From Rhyacophila brunnea (taxonomy: Eukaryota > Arthropoda > Insecta > Trichoptera > Rhyacophilidae): 64,000 nt of DNA. The stretch's first letter is position 1. Every line of letters begins with the position of its first letter. Below are positions 11,904 to 21,169 of this stretch, in pieces. The notes beneath the pieces are model-generated. The model saw only the letters and a program-made list of their open reading frames with translations. It made no database searches and was not told the DNA's origin. The translations under genes and the position numbers were made by a program. The stretch spans positions 1,364,001 through 1,428,000 of the forward strand of contig JAGYXB010000061.1 in NCBI GenBank assembly GCA_022495005.1, given 5' to 3'.

Positions 11904-12273
11904 GGCTATACCTCAGCTGAGGCATGGTCTAAGAAGATCGTGCCTAGGCGATGCGAAGATTGCGGGTCGCGGGTGCAAATGACGCATGCCGAAACGAAAT
12001 ATAATCTGTAATACCAACATGCGTCCATTTAATGTTGTGTTTATTGTTCTCTTAGTAACAATAATAATATATTCATTGACATGTTTTCTTTTTCAAGTAA
12101 ATGGGTAACGTTTTTAATCATCTTTACACGATTTAAGAATTAATACCTCCGTCGCCATCACGAAACAAATTGACGTATTCACACCTCGACGTTCGCTCTC
12201 CGAATGCCAGCGAGTCCAAAATTTTGTCACATCTATAGTTGAAAATTATTTGCCTTTTCACTGATGTATTGTC
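11904..12273 (-). mobile_element. TTAA-B miniature element, copy 1
   Basis: TTAA flanks both sides (11900-11903 and 12274-12277). The ends GGCTATACCTCAGCTGAGGC and, from the other side, GACAATACATCAGTGAAAAG are imperfect inverted repeats. It is homologous over most of its length to the plus-oriented copies at 19924-20284 and 29872-30219, for example GACGCATG, ATGCGTCCATTTAATGTT, CACGATTTAAGAAT and GTCGCCATCACGAAACAAAT. A TTAA target is the hallmark of the piggyBac superfamily, but these ends do not start with CCC, so the superfamily is inferred only from the target. Confidence 0.72.
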
Positions 12274-12279
12274 TTAACC

Positions 12280-13985
12280 AATAAATTACAATATATAAAT
12301 TTTATTGAAAATTGATATTGTTTGAATATCCGTAAACCCATAACAAATGCAACAATCCTAAAGTTACCCATCTGAAATTTATATAATATTACCTAAATTC
12401 TCTACATTTCATGAAACGATACTCTTCATACTGACCCTCAGAGTAACAATATAAAGAGAGTGGTTATTTTTCGGCGAAATGAAGCCATTTTTCTCGCATG
12501 TAACCTCAAGCTTATCATTATTAATTTAACTATGCAACCTATGTAAACTTATACCATCATGTTGCTTCTCAGTACGACTACCAAATTTAAACACAACATA
12601 GTTAAAAATATGTTCTACTAAAGTAACTAAAACTTAACCTTACTTCATATTCAACACAAAACCAATAAATTTCAGCAAAACGTGCTCGCAGTTTTTAAAT
12701 GAATGTAATCATTCAAATCAATATTTACCGGCGACGTTTCCTAAAGTATTTAATTCAGCCGTAGAAATTCTAACTTACAGTAACGCATACTGCTGATATA
12801 ATATAAGCGTGCCGAATGCTTTCTCATTCGCACTTATGGTTCGTTTTTGTTCAAGCCTTGTACTTACCTAAATTTTAATTTATCAATTTATCGATTACTG
12901 ATATATGGAATGGCTTTATTGAAAAATTATTGAGTAGGTCAGACAGATCATCTTCCAATTATATAAAACAAATGAATTAAATGCTTTCTTTAATGTAGAT
13001 ATCATACTGTTGAAAGCTCTAAAATGTTTGTCAACAAGAGACGTGGAAAACTGAGATAGTTTTTTTTTTAATTAGGCTGTATGGTTAACATAATAATATA
13101 ATGAAGAGGGCTAGTTAGTACAGGAAATCAAACGATACTAGAGCAGCCTTATAAATTTCATCAAAATATCATTTATACAATAATATGAATACCAATTTTT
13201 AATTTGAGAGTCATTAATCACCTCTCGCGGGGTGAGCAATATATCCGAAGACCTCCGAACTTGTCATCAATAAACCTACAACTCTTTTATTTCCTATCAA
13301 AGCTGCGGAAAATAATTGCATAACAAATTTTCGACTGCATTCAATTCTATTTTTTTTTACTTCCCATGCATTAGTATTTAGCTGCAATAACAGTTTTATA
13401 TTATTACCTACTTGACCTATAAAAATTACAATACATAATTATATTTTTGGCCTTGTCGCATTTTTGCACACATTTTCCAATGCTATGTAATTTATTTTTT
13501 TGAAATTTATTATCCTAATTAGTACATGGCGAAAAATATTAAATATATAACGTAACGTGTCATTAGTATCCAACTACGTTTCGAGATGAAAAACATACTA
13601 CAATTTATTACTAGACCTCTAAAATATAAAAAAGTAATAATTAATCTTTAAGAATAGTCATTATTATAATTATGATAAATTAATTTATTTAGTTATAGTG
13701 TCATATTATAAAAAAAGCCTATTTGCCTATCTTTATTTTAAGAGTGAAGTACTCACCCAGTTTCAACCTCAGAGTTTCTAGCAAGCATACAATCGCAACA
13801 ATGGCGTTTGTTGGGGAACATAATATTAAACTTACCAGTGCGTAGATCGCTCTTATAACATCGAGGCAAGAACATACATCTAATTTTACTATTATTCCTA
13901 CACTTTAATTAAAACATCATTGATTATTTTATTACTACATATTATAAATAAAGGTAAATTACTATTTATGACCCTGAAAGAGTTG
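12280..13985. other. AT-rich stretch, nothing recognised
   Basis: No coding frame, tRNA box or repeat shared with the rest of the window was seen. A small hairpin-rich patch near 13201-13260 has no further support. Confidence 0.4.
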
Positions 13986-13987
13986 CA

Positions 13988-14170
13988 TTAGGACTCTATA
14001 GAGTAGAGTAGAGGATATCGGAATACACTTTTTATTAGGAATGTTTGTTAACTATTCGCTCAATCCATTAAAATCTTGCTTACGATCAAACACACATGGA
14101 ACGAAACGAAATCAGAAACGGGGATCGAACCCGTGACTTATGAACGGCCTACTATCACTCCGCCAAGCTG
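13988..14170 (-). repeat. SINE-1, diverged copy
   Basis: On the minus strand a perfect B box GGGTTCGATCC lies at 14121-14131 within a T-arm. It is followed by the SINE-1 body in decayed form, recognisable by the CTCAATCC block matching TTGAGCAAGTGG and the terminal AGAGTAGAGG block at 14001-14012. The head end is at about 14170 (CAGCTTGGCGGAGTG). Confidence 0.5.
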
Positions 14171-14194
14171 TTAAAAAATGAACACTTATGTAAA

Positions 14195-14715
14195 TTTATA
14201 CTGTTTCATAGACTGATTTTTTACCACGTTTTTATTAGCTCGTATTCTTGTTTGTCTGGTGGTTGTTTATCCAGTACAAATCTTGCAATCGATTTTTAAC
14301 TATTTTCCCGACTAGCTAGACATTTGAAACTTTTAGAATATATCAAAACACGATGCCAATGCATTCTTTTAATACTTTTAGCCATCTTTAAGTAGAATTG
14401 AATTCATTTTCAGTTAATTCTGTTTTGTATGAAAAGTTATTTAGGAAGAAATCCATAATCCAATCCACTATTAATGGTTGCTAAGGGGGTTGTCCTAGCA
14501 ACTAAATTATTAATATATACGTGCGTTACTATGGTAATCAAAATGACATTTCAGTATTTTATATTTGTTTTTTTGTTGCAAAATAGCAAAAGAATGATTT
14601 GTTGTCACTTGCCTTATTTGTCCTAAATTATTAATACATAGAATTGTCAAGTTTATATGATTCAACAGAAAATTTAAAAACATGGTATATGAAAAGTTAT
14701 TTTTATCTTGTAGTT
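14195..14715 (+). repeat. family-E repeat, copy 1
   Basis: A segment of about 500 bp is repeated in inverse orientation at 21170-23091 and 47455-47838. Shared landmarks include TTAGCTCGTATTCTTGTTTG, TTGCAATCGATTTTTAACT, CTAGACATTTGAAACTTTTA, GATGCCAATGCATTCTTTTA, AACGCACG on the opposite strand, and TATGATTCAACAGAAAATTT. A central hairpin GTTGCTA...TAGCAAC is conserved in all three. Inverted ACCACGTTTTTA/AAAAACATGGT motifs occur near the two ends, but homology continues beyond them. The true ends are therefore not defined, and the superfamily is unknown. Confidence 0.65.
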
Positions 14716-15350
14716 ATTGATATTTTATTTTCAATGGTGCTGGTATATTATAGCCTAGGGAGTTATATAATATATATGAAATATATTATGACACCTGGAT
14801 TGGAGGGTAGGTGAGAGTTACAATAAATCAATACAGACCTCGATTTTTTTCAATATCAATTTACTAAATCCAACCGATACTGGTATTATGGGTTTCAAAA
14901 CAAACAGATACTAATGAAGAATTACTGGAACTTTTAATTCTTAAATAATAGGTACCCGAAAAAAACAATTTAAAATGTGTCAGATTTGGTCAGAAATCAA
15001 AAAAACGGTTGTGTTTTAATTATTTATTTACACGGTTGCCTGTTAAAATAACGGAATTTGTAGTGGTATAAAAAAGTTGTGTCAGTTTGATTTATTTTTA
15101 ATTGTTTTATGAAAATAGGGATACGGAATGGTTTTTACAGTAAGCGTGGGATAAACATTGATTTTTAATAAATATATATTGATATTTTTTATCGTTGATG
15201 TTACAACAAAACAATCCAACTAAAGAAATAATTTATAATTAATATAAATAGCCAATCAAATTTTTAGTCTCAAATTATTAAATTAGGACGATTAGGTTAT
15301 GACATAGAAATGAAACAAAAATCTTGAAAAAAAAGTTAAAAATACATTCA
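14716..15350. other. AT-rich stretch, nothing recognised
   Basis: Contains the local palindrome TATATAATATATATGAAATATATTAT near 14765-14790, compatible with simple AT repetition. Nothing else was recognised. Confidence 0.4.
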
Positions 15351-15352
15351 TT

Positions 15353-15613
15353 TACTGAGGACTAGAGGATTTTCTTGAAACTCACTCTCAAACATCAGTG
15401 GTTTTAGATACATGAAGGCCTGAGACGCTGGCGGGTTTGGAGGCCCCTTAGTTAATTTAAAAAAATAAGATGTTGGGTCGATATTCTAACGATGCGACCG
15501 CATTGTACGCTTCATAGAAAACCGCCACTGCTTTGTTGTAATGATCGTGTTTGTTTCTTCATTTGCCGCCCCTAAGTAACGTATGACCTGCCTACTCCCA
15601 TGGGATGTCACTG
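15353..15613 (+). mobile_element. hAT-B element, 3' fragment
   Basis: Homologous to 20650-20988 inside the intact hAT-B copy. It shares TACTGAG-ACTAGAG, CTCTCAAACA, GGTTTTAGATACATGA, GGGTTTGGAGGCCCC, TTCTTCATTTGCCGCCCCTA and an end GATGTCACTG at 15604-15613. No left terminus is present, so the copy is 5' truncated. No target duplication can be assigned. Confidence 0.5.
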
Positions 15614-15619
15614 CCGAGA

Positions 15620-17320
15620 AGAATGTGTAAAACTATGGTAATCTTTTATCTGGCAGAATGTCGATTAAGGTTTTATGATTTTTTTTTAATGTGCATTGGG
15701 TTAATGTTTATAATATAAATAAAATTATTTGAAAAAAAAAACGGTCATGTATCTAAATATCTATAATCTTTATGCACCCCGATCAACAAAAAAAATTATG
15801 CCAAAAATTTGGTTGTTTAACATTGGATGGCAGCTGAATGCAGTCATAATCCGTTGAGGGTAGATCTTGCACTGAAGATAACGTCATGTAATGCCCAGAA
15901 TGCAATCATCTGGTCTATTGCTAATGAAACACTCGCGGTCAACGAGTTAATCATGAGTTTAACAAAATATATCTTGTTTATTATCCAACCGCCATTTTTA
16001 TGTAAAAATCTGCAAATCATTCCACCACCGTCCATAAAAATAGTATTATCATGTAATATGCAATAATTCCAAATATTAAATGATATTATTGATGTATGAA
16101 AGAAATATGATCGATAGAATATATTTAAAAATAAATATATCTACTGGGTGAAAATATACTCATTTGGATTATAATTGATATTATTATTCAATAACCTACT
16201 TTCTACAGATTAACTGCCATATTCATACACTTTTGAACCGCATTCAACGCAGTGAGCGGTTAATCGGCCAAATAATAAAACTATAAAGAATGCATACCTA
16301 CGTCAAGAAGATGCGTACAGAAATGCGCACCAAACTTAAAATGGCGGCTATCTGCACGAGCTGTCAGTGTCACTTTAATTTACGTCTAAAATGAGTTCAT
16401 CACAACAAGCGTTTAGTAGGAGACTTGAAACTGCCGTTGTGCTATAATCGGATTCATGATGATGTTAAATGATGTTAAATGCTTGTAAAAATGTATACTG
16501 ATCGTGGATCGATGGAGATGTATGTAATATTGTCAATGAGTCCGCGAAGCTGTATTGCCATATTATGGAAATATTTACTGGGTATACTTTATCATTTTGT
16601 GCATTAAGAAGTATAAAATAAATATGATTTTATAACAAATAAACTATTTAAAGTTTCTGATAATTATTCATTTATAATTATTAAATTTATATGGTACCGT
16701 TTGCACATTTTAACACCTATTCACAATTTCAAAATTTTAAATTAATTATTTGGAAATTTAAATTTAAAAGTTTCTAACATTAGCCACATCATGACGCGTA
16801 TTACGTCAGCCACGTGACGTCACTATTCGGCAGATGCATATTAGGTTTATGCATGCAAATTTGCAATAAATAGCTTGAATGCAGTTTGCTGTTATATGCA
16901 TACGCTACGACTACTTTTTCAAGTGTTTTAATACTTTTGTGGAATCTAGTACGATTCGGTGCCAGGAAAACTTAGCGCCACGCAATTCAAAAATAAATAG
17001 ACATTCGTGAATTATAGGAAGTTTTAAAATATATATAAAATATTATTATTTATAATTAAATTATTATTTATAATTAAATTATTATTTAATACTTGGTAAG
17101 AATTTAAATATTCCAACTTAAATAATGATTTAATTGTGCATATGTTTAAGTTTAAACGAGAGGAGAGTTCTTTTATTTGTATAAAGCTTCAGGCATGATA
17201 ATTCTCTATCCACAATAAAAAAAACATTATGTAAAGAGCAAAATAAATTAAATCTACTAAGTAGTAAATAGTAAACGGATTAAAATAATGCGTTGTCTAC
17301 TTTCTGTATAAAATCGTAAC
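15620..17320. other. intergenic or intronic DNA with GC-richer islets
   Basis: Two islets stand out. At 16330-16447 a patch including AAAATGGCGGCTATCTGC is followed by an ATG (16391) that opens a 18-residue frame (MSSSQQAFSRRLETAVVL) ending at 16447. At 16801-16822 a half CRE, an E box and a full CRE are packed together. Neither is enough to call a gene. The remainder is AT-rich without repeats recognised here. Confidence 0.3.
16801..16822. promoter_or_regulatory. clustered CRE and E-box motifs
   Basis: Within 22 bases lie TTACGTCA (16801-16808), CACGTG (16811-16816) and the palindromic CRE TGACGTCA (16815-16822). These are binding motifs of bZIP (CREB/ATF) and bHLH factors. In a 70% AT background this density is unusual, but no transcript start is known nearby. 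TE ends in this window (hAT-B) also carry GTGACGTC, so a decayed terminus is an alternative. Confidence 0.3.
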
Positions 17321-17333
17321 GAACGTCCATTTA

Positions 17334-17414
17334 TTACATTCGAAAGTGCGGCGCATAATTGTCCTGGTACCCAGATGTACCATTCCCGTTTATATACCTC
17401 GGTTCATTGGTAAC
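17334..17414 (-). CDS. candidate terminal exon of an unidentified host gene
   Basis: On the minus strand a strong 3' splice site (pyrimidine tract TTCTTTTTTTAG, AG at 17416-17415) opens directly into a single long frame of 26 codons ending in TAA at 17336-17334. The peptide begins VTNEPRYINGNGTSG, continues YQDNYAP and ends HFRM. The other two frames close early. GC content is near 50%, against about 25-30% on both sides, and codon use looks protein-like. An AATAAA hexamer overlaps the stop (17335-17330), so a 3' end could lie just downstream. I do not recognise the protein. The polar Asn/Gly/Tyr-rich tail would suit a cytoplasmic tail or a spliced C-terminal variant. Upstream exons would lie at higher coordinates, perhaps beyond the window. 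It matches none of the repeat families here. RNA evidence would decide. Confidence 0.45.
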   Translation of the reverse strand, partial: VTNEPRYINGNGTSGYQDNYAPHFRM

Positions 17415-17614
17415 CTAAAAAAAGAATGTCATAAGTGAGGAAATAAAACTATAGTCTAACTAAAACTATTGCACATGTTTTAATTCGTTTGATCAGAAAA
17501 ATAATAGTACAATTTACAAACGTATAAAAAGTACTTAAAAACTGTATGCTTGCACTAAAAATGTACATATTTCAACGAATATTTTTTCAAACTTGCAATT
17601 AATAATAATAAAAT

Positions 17615-17825
17615 ATGATAAGTGTGTCGGTTTATAATGTCGTTTATCCCAGGTTCCAATTCTGGTTCTGGCAAAATACAAAATATGTTGTTTTTCAATG
17701 TGTATGGACCTAATAGGTTAAGCAAGTGGCTGCTAACATCCATTTCTCGTAAAAACAAAAATCTGTTATTACAAATCTCCACCCTCTGGAGGCCCTTAAA
17801 ATCTTATTAGTATCGGATATGGTAA
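17615..17825 (+). repeat. SINE-1 copy
   Basis: A decayed B box (GGTTCCAATTC, 17652-17662) leads into the SINE-1 body: GGCAAAATACAAAATATGTT, ATGTGTATGGACC, GCAAGTGGCTG, ACATCCATTTCTCG, AAACAAAAATCTGTTA and TATTAGTATCGGATATGGT. The T-arm retains the right length. The head 5' of it is strongly decayed. Confidence 0.72.
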
Positions 17826-18147
17826 AACCAAAATAAACATTTTGGCAGCCTTAAGCTGTATTTTTATTTATTTAAACTAACATGATTTAATGAAAACGTT
17901 TTTACGTAAACTAATTTTTAAATTCTTGGTATTCTATCTTGGCATTATAAAAAAACAATTTTAGCATATCTGTATATTATTCCTTATACATATTATACTA
18001 AATATAATATTTACTATGGAACTGAGTATTTATATAGGTACTTGATAATTATTGTAAATCGATCAATATTTTTGCTGTAAATTAAATTATGTACCTACTT
18101 ATACAAACCATGATATTTTTTTAAAAGTGCACTGGTAACAAGCAAAA

Positions 18148-18321
18148 ATGCCTGGCAAAACCAGTAACGTTGGGGGAGATTTTATCAGGAGACCAGGCGA
18201 TTGTGCAGTCTCTTTATTATTTCTAGTGCGATATTTTGACAGCCTGTACCCCTGGTACAACATAATAGCAATTCATTTTGACAGGATACCAGGAATTACT
18301 ACCTTACGTTTTGACTTATAA
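18148..18321 (+). CDS. 57-codon open frame of unknown status
   Basis: ATG at 18148 opens 57 codons to TAA at 18319-18321. The peptide begins MPGKTSNVGGDFIRRPGDC and has a hydrophobic centre, SLLFLVRYFDSLYPWYNIIA. An in-frame stop lies 12 bases upstream of the ATG. The DNA contains loosely repeated TTTTGACA and CCAGG words, so it may derive from an old repeat instead of a gene. GC content is higher than the flanks. No splice sites or domain could be recognised, and I regard it as probably non-functional. Confidence 0.15.
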   Translation: MPGKTSNVGGDFIRRPGDCAVSLLFLVRYFDSLYPWYNIIAIHFDRIPGITTLRFDL

Positions 18322-18466
18322 AAATAATATAATATTTTAAATGTTTGTGTTTCAACTATGTACATCAAGATTTTTTTTATAACTGAGTTAGATTGAACAT
18401 ACATAGCCATTTTTTTAAATTATTAATAACCATGTCCTTTCTTTTTCGTACAAGGTGGTTATTAGT

Positions 18467-18590
18467 AATTTTGAACAATCACAAATACGCAGGCTTTGAG
18501 AAAATATAATATAAAATATATCGGAAATCGAACCCAGAACTCTCGGGTGGAAGGCCAGCGCCTTACGCACTGCACCACGAAACATAGCGA
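18467..18590 (-). repeat. SINE-3, tRNA-headed retroposon
   Basis: The minus strand reads TTTCGTGGTGCAGTGCGTAA, GGCGCTGGCCTTCCACCCGA, and a T-arm TCTGGGTTCGATTTCCGA. The tail TATTTTCTCAAAGCCTGCGT follows. The tail is shared with the copies at 39680-39805 and 42303-42405, and differs from SINE-1 and SINE-2. The A-box-like GTGGTGCAGTGCG and B-box-like GGTTCGATTTC fit RNA polymerase III promoter elements. Confidence 0.62.
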
Positions 18591-18910
18591 CGAATCCGAC
18601 AATGGTTACAATAACTTGGATGGAGAACAGTTTATATTTTGGAAATCAAGACAGATAGCGTACAGTTTACAATGATTTATCATTAAATAATCAATTTTAA
18701 TTTTCAAGTTTTCATTAAAATGAATCGACTCACCCCGGTACAGGACGAGGTTCGAATTACCTCATTTGCTATTCTCAACGACAAGCGTGACTTGATTCGT
18801 AATAATGTAAAATGTTTGTTACACGCCTCATAGCCAATTACTAATATTATTAATATAATTAATATTAATATCAATTCTGTAAGTAGCCAGTTTTAGGAGG
18901 TGGGTTAATT

Positions 18911-19112
18911 TAGTGGTTGTTACTATCTACAACGAATGTGTCTGCGGCAGACTAGTAACTGATCATCGTTTTGCTTCCAATCTCGCGTCTGGCAAATTAA
19001 CATGTTCTCCTTTCAATGTGTATCAATAGCAAGGTTACAATGAGTTAGAAAAAGCATTTCTCGTAAAAGAGGTCTGTTAAAATAACCTTCACTCTGTGAA
19101 GGTCCATAATTT
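18911..19112 (+). repeat. SINE-1, strongly diverged copy
   Basis: The body landmarks CGTCTGGCAAAT, TTTCAATGTGTAT, GCATTTCTCGTAAAAG, GGTCTGTTAAAATAA and CACTCTGTGAAGGTCCAT keep the SINE-1 order. The B box is decayed (TTCCAATCTCG). Confidence 0.5.
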
Positions 19113-19114
19113 AT

Positions 19115-19882
19115 TATGCGTTCTGCTTAAAAAATCAGTCCTGATTGTTATTCCATAATGTCCGTTGAATTCGTATATTATGTTTTGTTTATAATAAAAT
19201 TATAGATAAGCATTTTTTCAAGAGATTAATTAAACTTTCATTTGGCGACAATTTATAATAATTTTATAAATTCACAAAAAACATTTTATACGACACGCGT
19301 TTTATGCACACAGCAATCTTATAAATATGTGTTATATAAATTCTAGATAATAATACAGTATCTTTCTTCAGGTTCATTTAATTTCTAACACATTTTAAAA
19401 ATAACAATACTGACCTTTATCTTAACTAAAATTTTCCGTAAATGCAGATGTTATGCCCGTAATATCCCCAAATATTTTTCTACGTGGAGTCATCTATTTT
19501 ATAAACTATTTTCTAAAATAAAACAATACTCCACTCACAACTGAATAACGCTTAAAACCAGCGTTGATAATTAATGAAAAAATAATTTATTAAGAGAAAT
19601 CGCCAAACCAATACTTCATTAAACTAGAGTCAGGAAAGTTATGGACATTTTTGTTTATCCATAAACTTATCATTCATTTGTGTTTTCGTATTCCAAATGA
19701 TACAAGTTGATAAAGTAGTTACACTGAAACGCAATAAACCATAGCATTTAGAAAAATACTTTTCATTTAATTATCAAATTTTAAGATATCATGTGGAAGA
19801 AAATATCAAAATATTGGGTCTAAAAAATAACAAAGCGATGAAAGCTGTTATATTATATTTTTATACCGGATATGCGATACAA
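19115..19882. other. AT-rich stretch, nothing recognised
   Basis: No frame, box or shared repeat was seen between the SINE-1 copy and the hAT-B element. Confidence 0.4.
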
Positions 19883-19923
19883 ATATTGAACAGTGACGTC
19901 CCTGGGCAAATTGTCGCCCCTAA

Positions 19924-20284
19924 GAGCGTACATCAGTGAAACGGCAAATAATTTTCAACAGTATGTGAAACGAAATTTCACAATTATCGCCAATCGGAGA
20001 CTGACAGTCGAGGTATGAGCACGTCAATTTGTTTTGTGATGGCGTCGGAGGAATATATTCTTAAATCGTATAAAGATGACAAAAAAATGTTCCGCATGTA
20101 GTTGAAAAGGGAAATATGTCAATGAATATACTATTATTATTATGATTATAATAATAAACATAGCATTGAAAGGACGCATGTTGAATTTTTTAGGCAAATA
20201 TTTCGTTAGGCTCGCGTCATTTGCACAATCCGCGCATCGCCTAGTCACGATTTTTTTAGACCATGCCTCAGCTGAAGTATAGCC
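19924..20284 (+). mobile_element. TTAA-B miniature element, copy 2, nested
   Basis: Begins GAGCGTACATCAGTGAAACG and ends CTCAGCTGAAGTATAGCC, like the copies at 11904-12273 (-) and 29872-30219 (+). The flanks CTAA (19920-19923) and TTAT (20285-20288) are one base away from TTAA on each side. It lies inside hAT-B. Confidence 0.7.
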
Positions 20285-20300
20285 TTATGCACACTCAGCA

Positions 20301-20576
20301 CATCTATTCTATACACAAGGCTGCTATCGGTGGCTATCGAGGGTAATCATATTTATGTATTAAGGCGGTTAATTGTTACATTAATTTAACCGTCTGAACT
20401 GTTCAAAAGTGCTGTTTTAACAGCACCTCTCTTGGCTGTGTTAACTTTTAGAGCGAGATAGACAGTTTTGACAGTTTAGACGGCTGATTTATTGCAACAA
20501 TTATAATACCTCAATCATAAATATGGTAAACTACCATCGATAGCCGCCGATAGCAGCTTTGTGTATAGAATAGATG
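20301..20576. mobile_element. inverted-repeat element of unknown superfamily, nested in hAT-B
   Basis: The terminal inverted repeats are about 45 bp: CATCTATTCTATACACAAGG then CTGCTATCGGTGGCTATCGA, mirrored by TCGATAGCCGCCGATAGCAG then CTTTGTGTATAGAATAGATG. A second inner palindrome pairs AACCGTCTGAACTGTTCAAA with TTTTGACAGTTTAGACGGC, so the whole unit can fold on itself. The flanks show no clear duplication. It is non-coding. Confidence 0.7.
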
Positions 20577-21169
20577 CTCATAATGCTGTCTCCTTTCATT
20601 TTTAATTTAAATTTGACTGAAAATTCGAAATGCACCGAAAACCTTTTATATACGCGCCATCTACTGAGAATTAGAGAATTTTCAGGAAACCTGCTCTCAA
20701 ACAGTGCTGGTTTTAGGTACGTGATGGTCTGTTGCGCTGACAGGTTTGGAAGCACCCTTGTGAAAAATTTATCTATAATGTCAAGATTTTTTGTGCTTCG
20801 ATTATTTTTTAAACTAAGATGTCTATATGTATTTTATGATAACGTCGACAACGTCGTTTACTTTGTGGAAAACTACCACTACTTTCAAAAGTTGTAATAT
20901 TTGTATTCGTTCTTTCATTTGCCGCCCTTTATAATGTGCCGCCCTTATGTAATGCATGATCTACCTACACACATACAGTACGTCACTGATATTGAACTAT
21001 CTATAGAACTCTTTAGTCTGATTCTCTTAGAAATTATCATTATTAATTTACATACCCCAACGATTTCGTACATTTGAATGAGGTTACCGAATCTCTACAG
21101 TACAATCTCGTAATTTAATCAATATACATATTTTATAGTATTATCGTAATATGATATTCGTAATAAAAA

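Larger units (their letters stand above)
19891..20988 (+). mobile_element. hAT-B element carrying two other elements
   Basis: The ends CAGTGACGTCCCTGGGC (19891) and ACGTCACTG (to 20988) are inverted. The 8-bp flanks ATATTGAA at 19883-19890 and 20989-20996 match perfectly, a textbook hAT target duplication. GC-rich subterminal words (TTGTCGCCCC, TTTGCCGCCC) are shared with 58024-58638 and 15353-15613. A TTAA-B element lies 33 bp inside the left end and a second inverted-repeat element at 20301-20576. What remains of hAT-B is therefore about 450 bp. No intact transposase is present. The 107-codon frame at 20574-20897 spans element junctions and looks accidental. Confidence 0.85.

Noticed and set aside
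14224..14685. Family-E ends defined by ACCACGTTTTTA inverted repeats with a TA duplication
   Set aside because: Homology among copies continues past both words, so they are not the element termini.
20574..20897. 107-codon plus frame
   Set aside because: Crosses the boundary of the nested inverted-repeat element and hAT-B; not a conserved unit in the related copy at 15353-15613.
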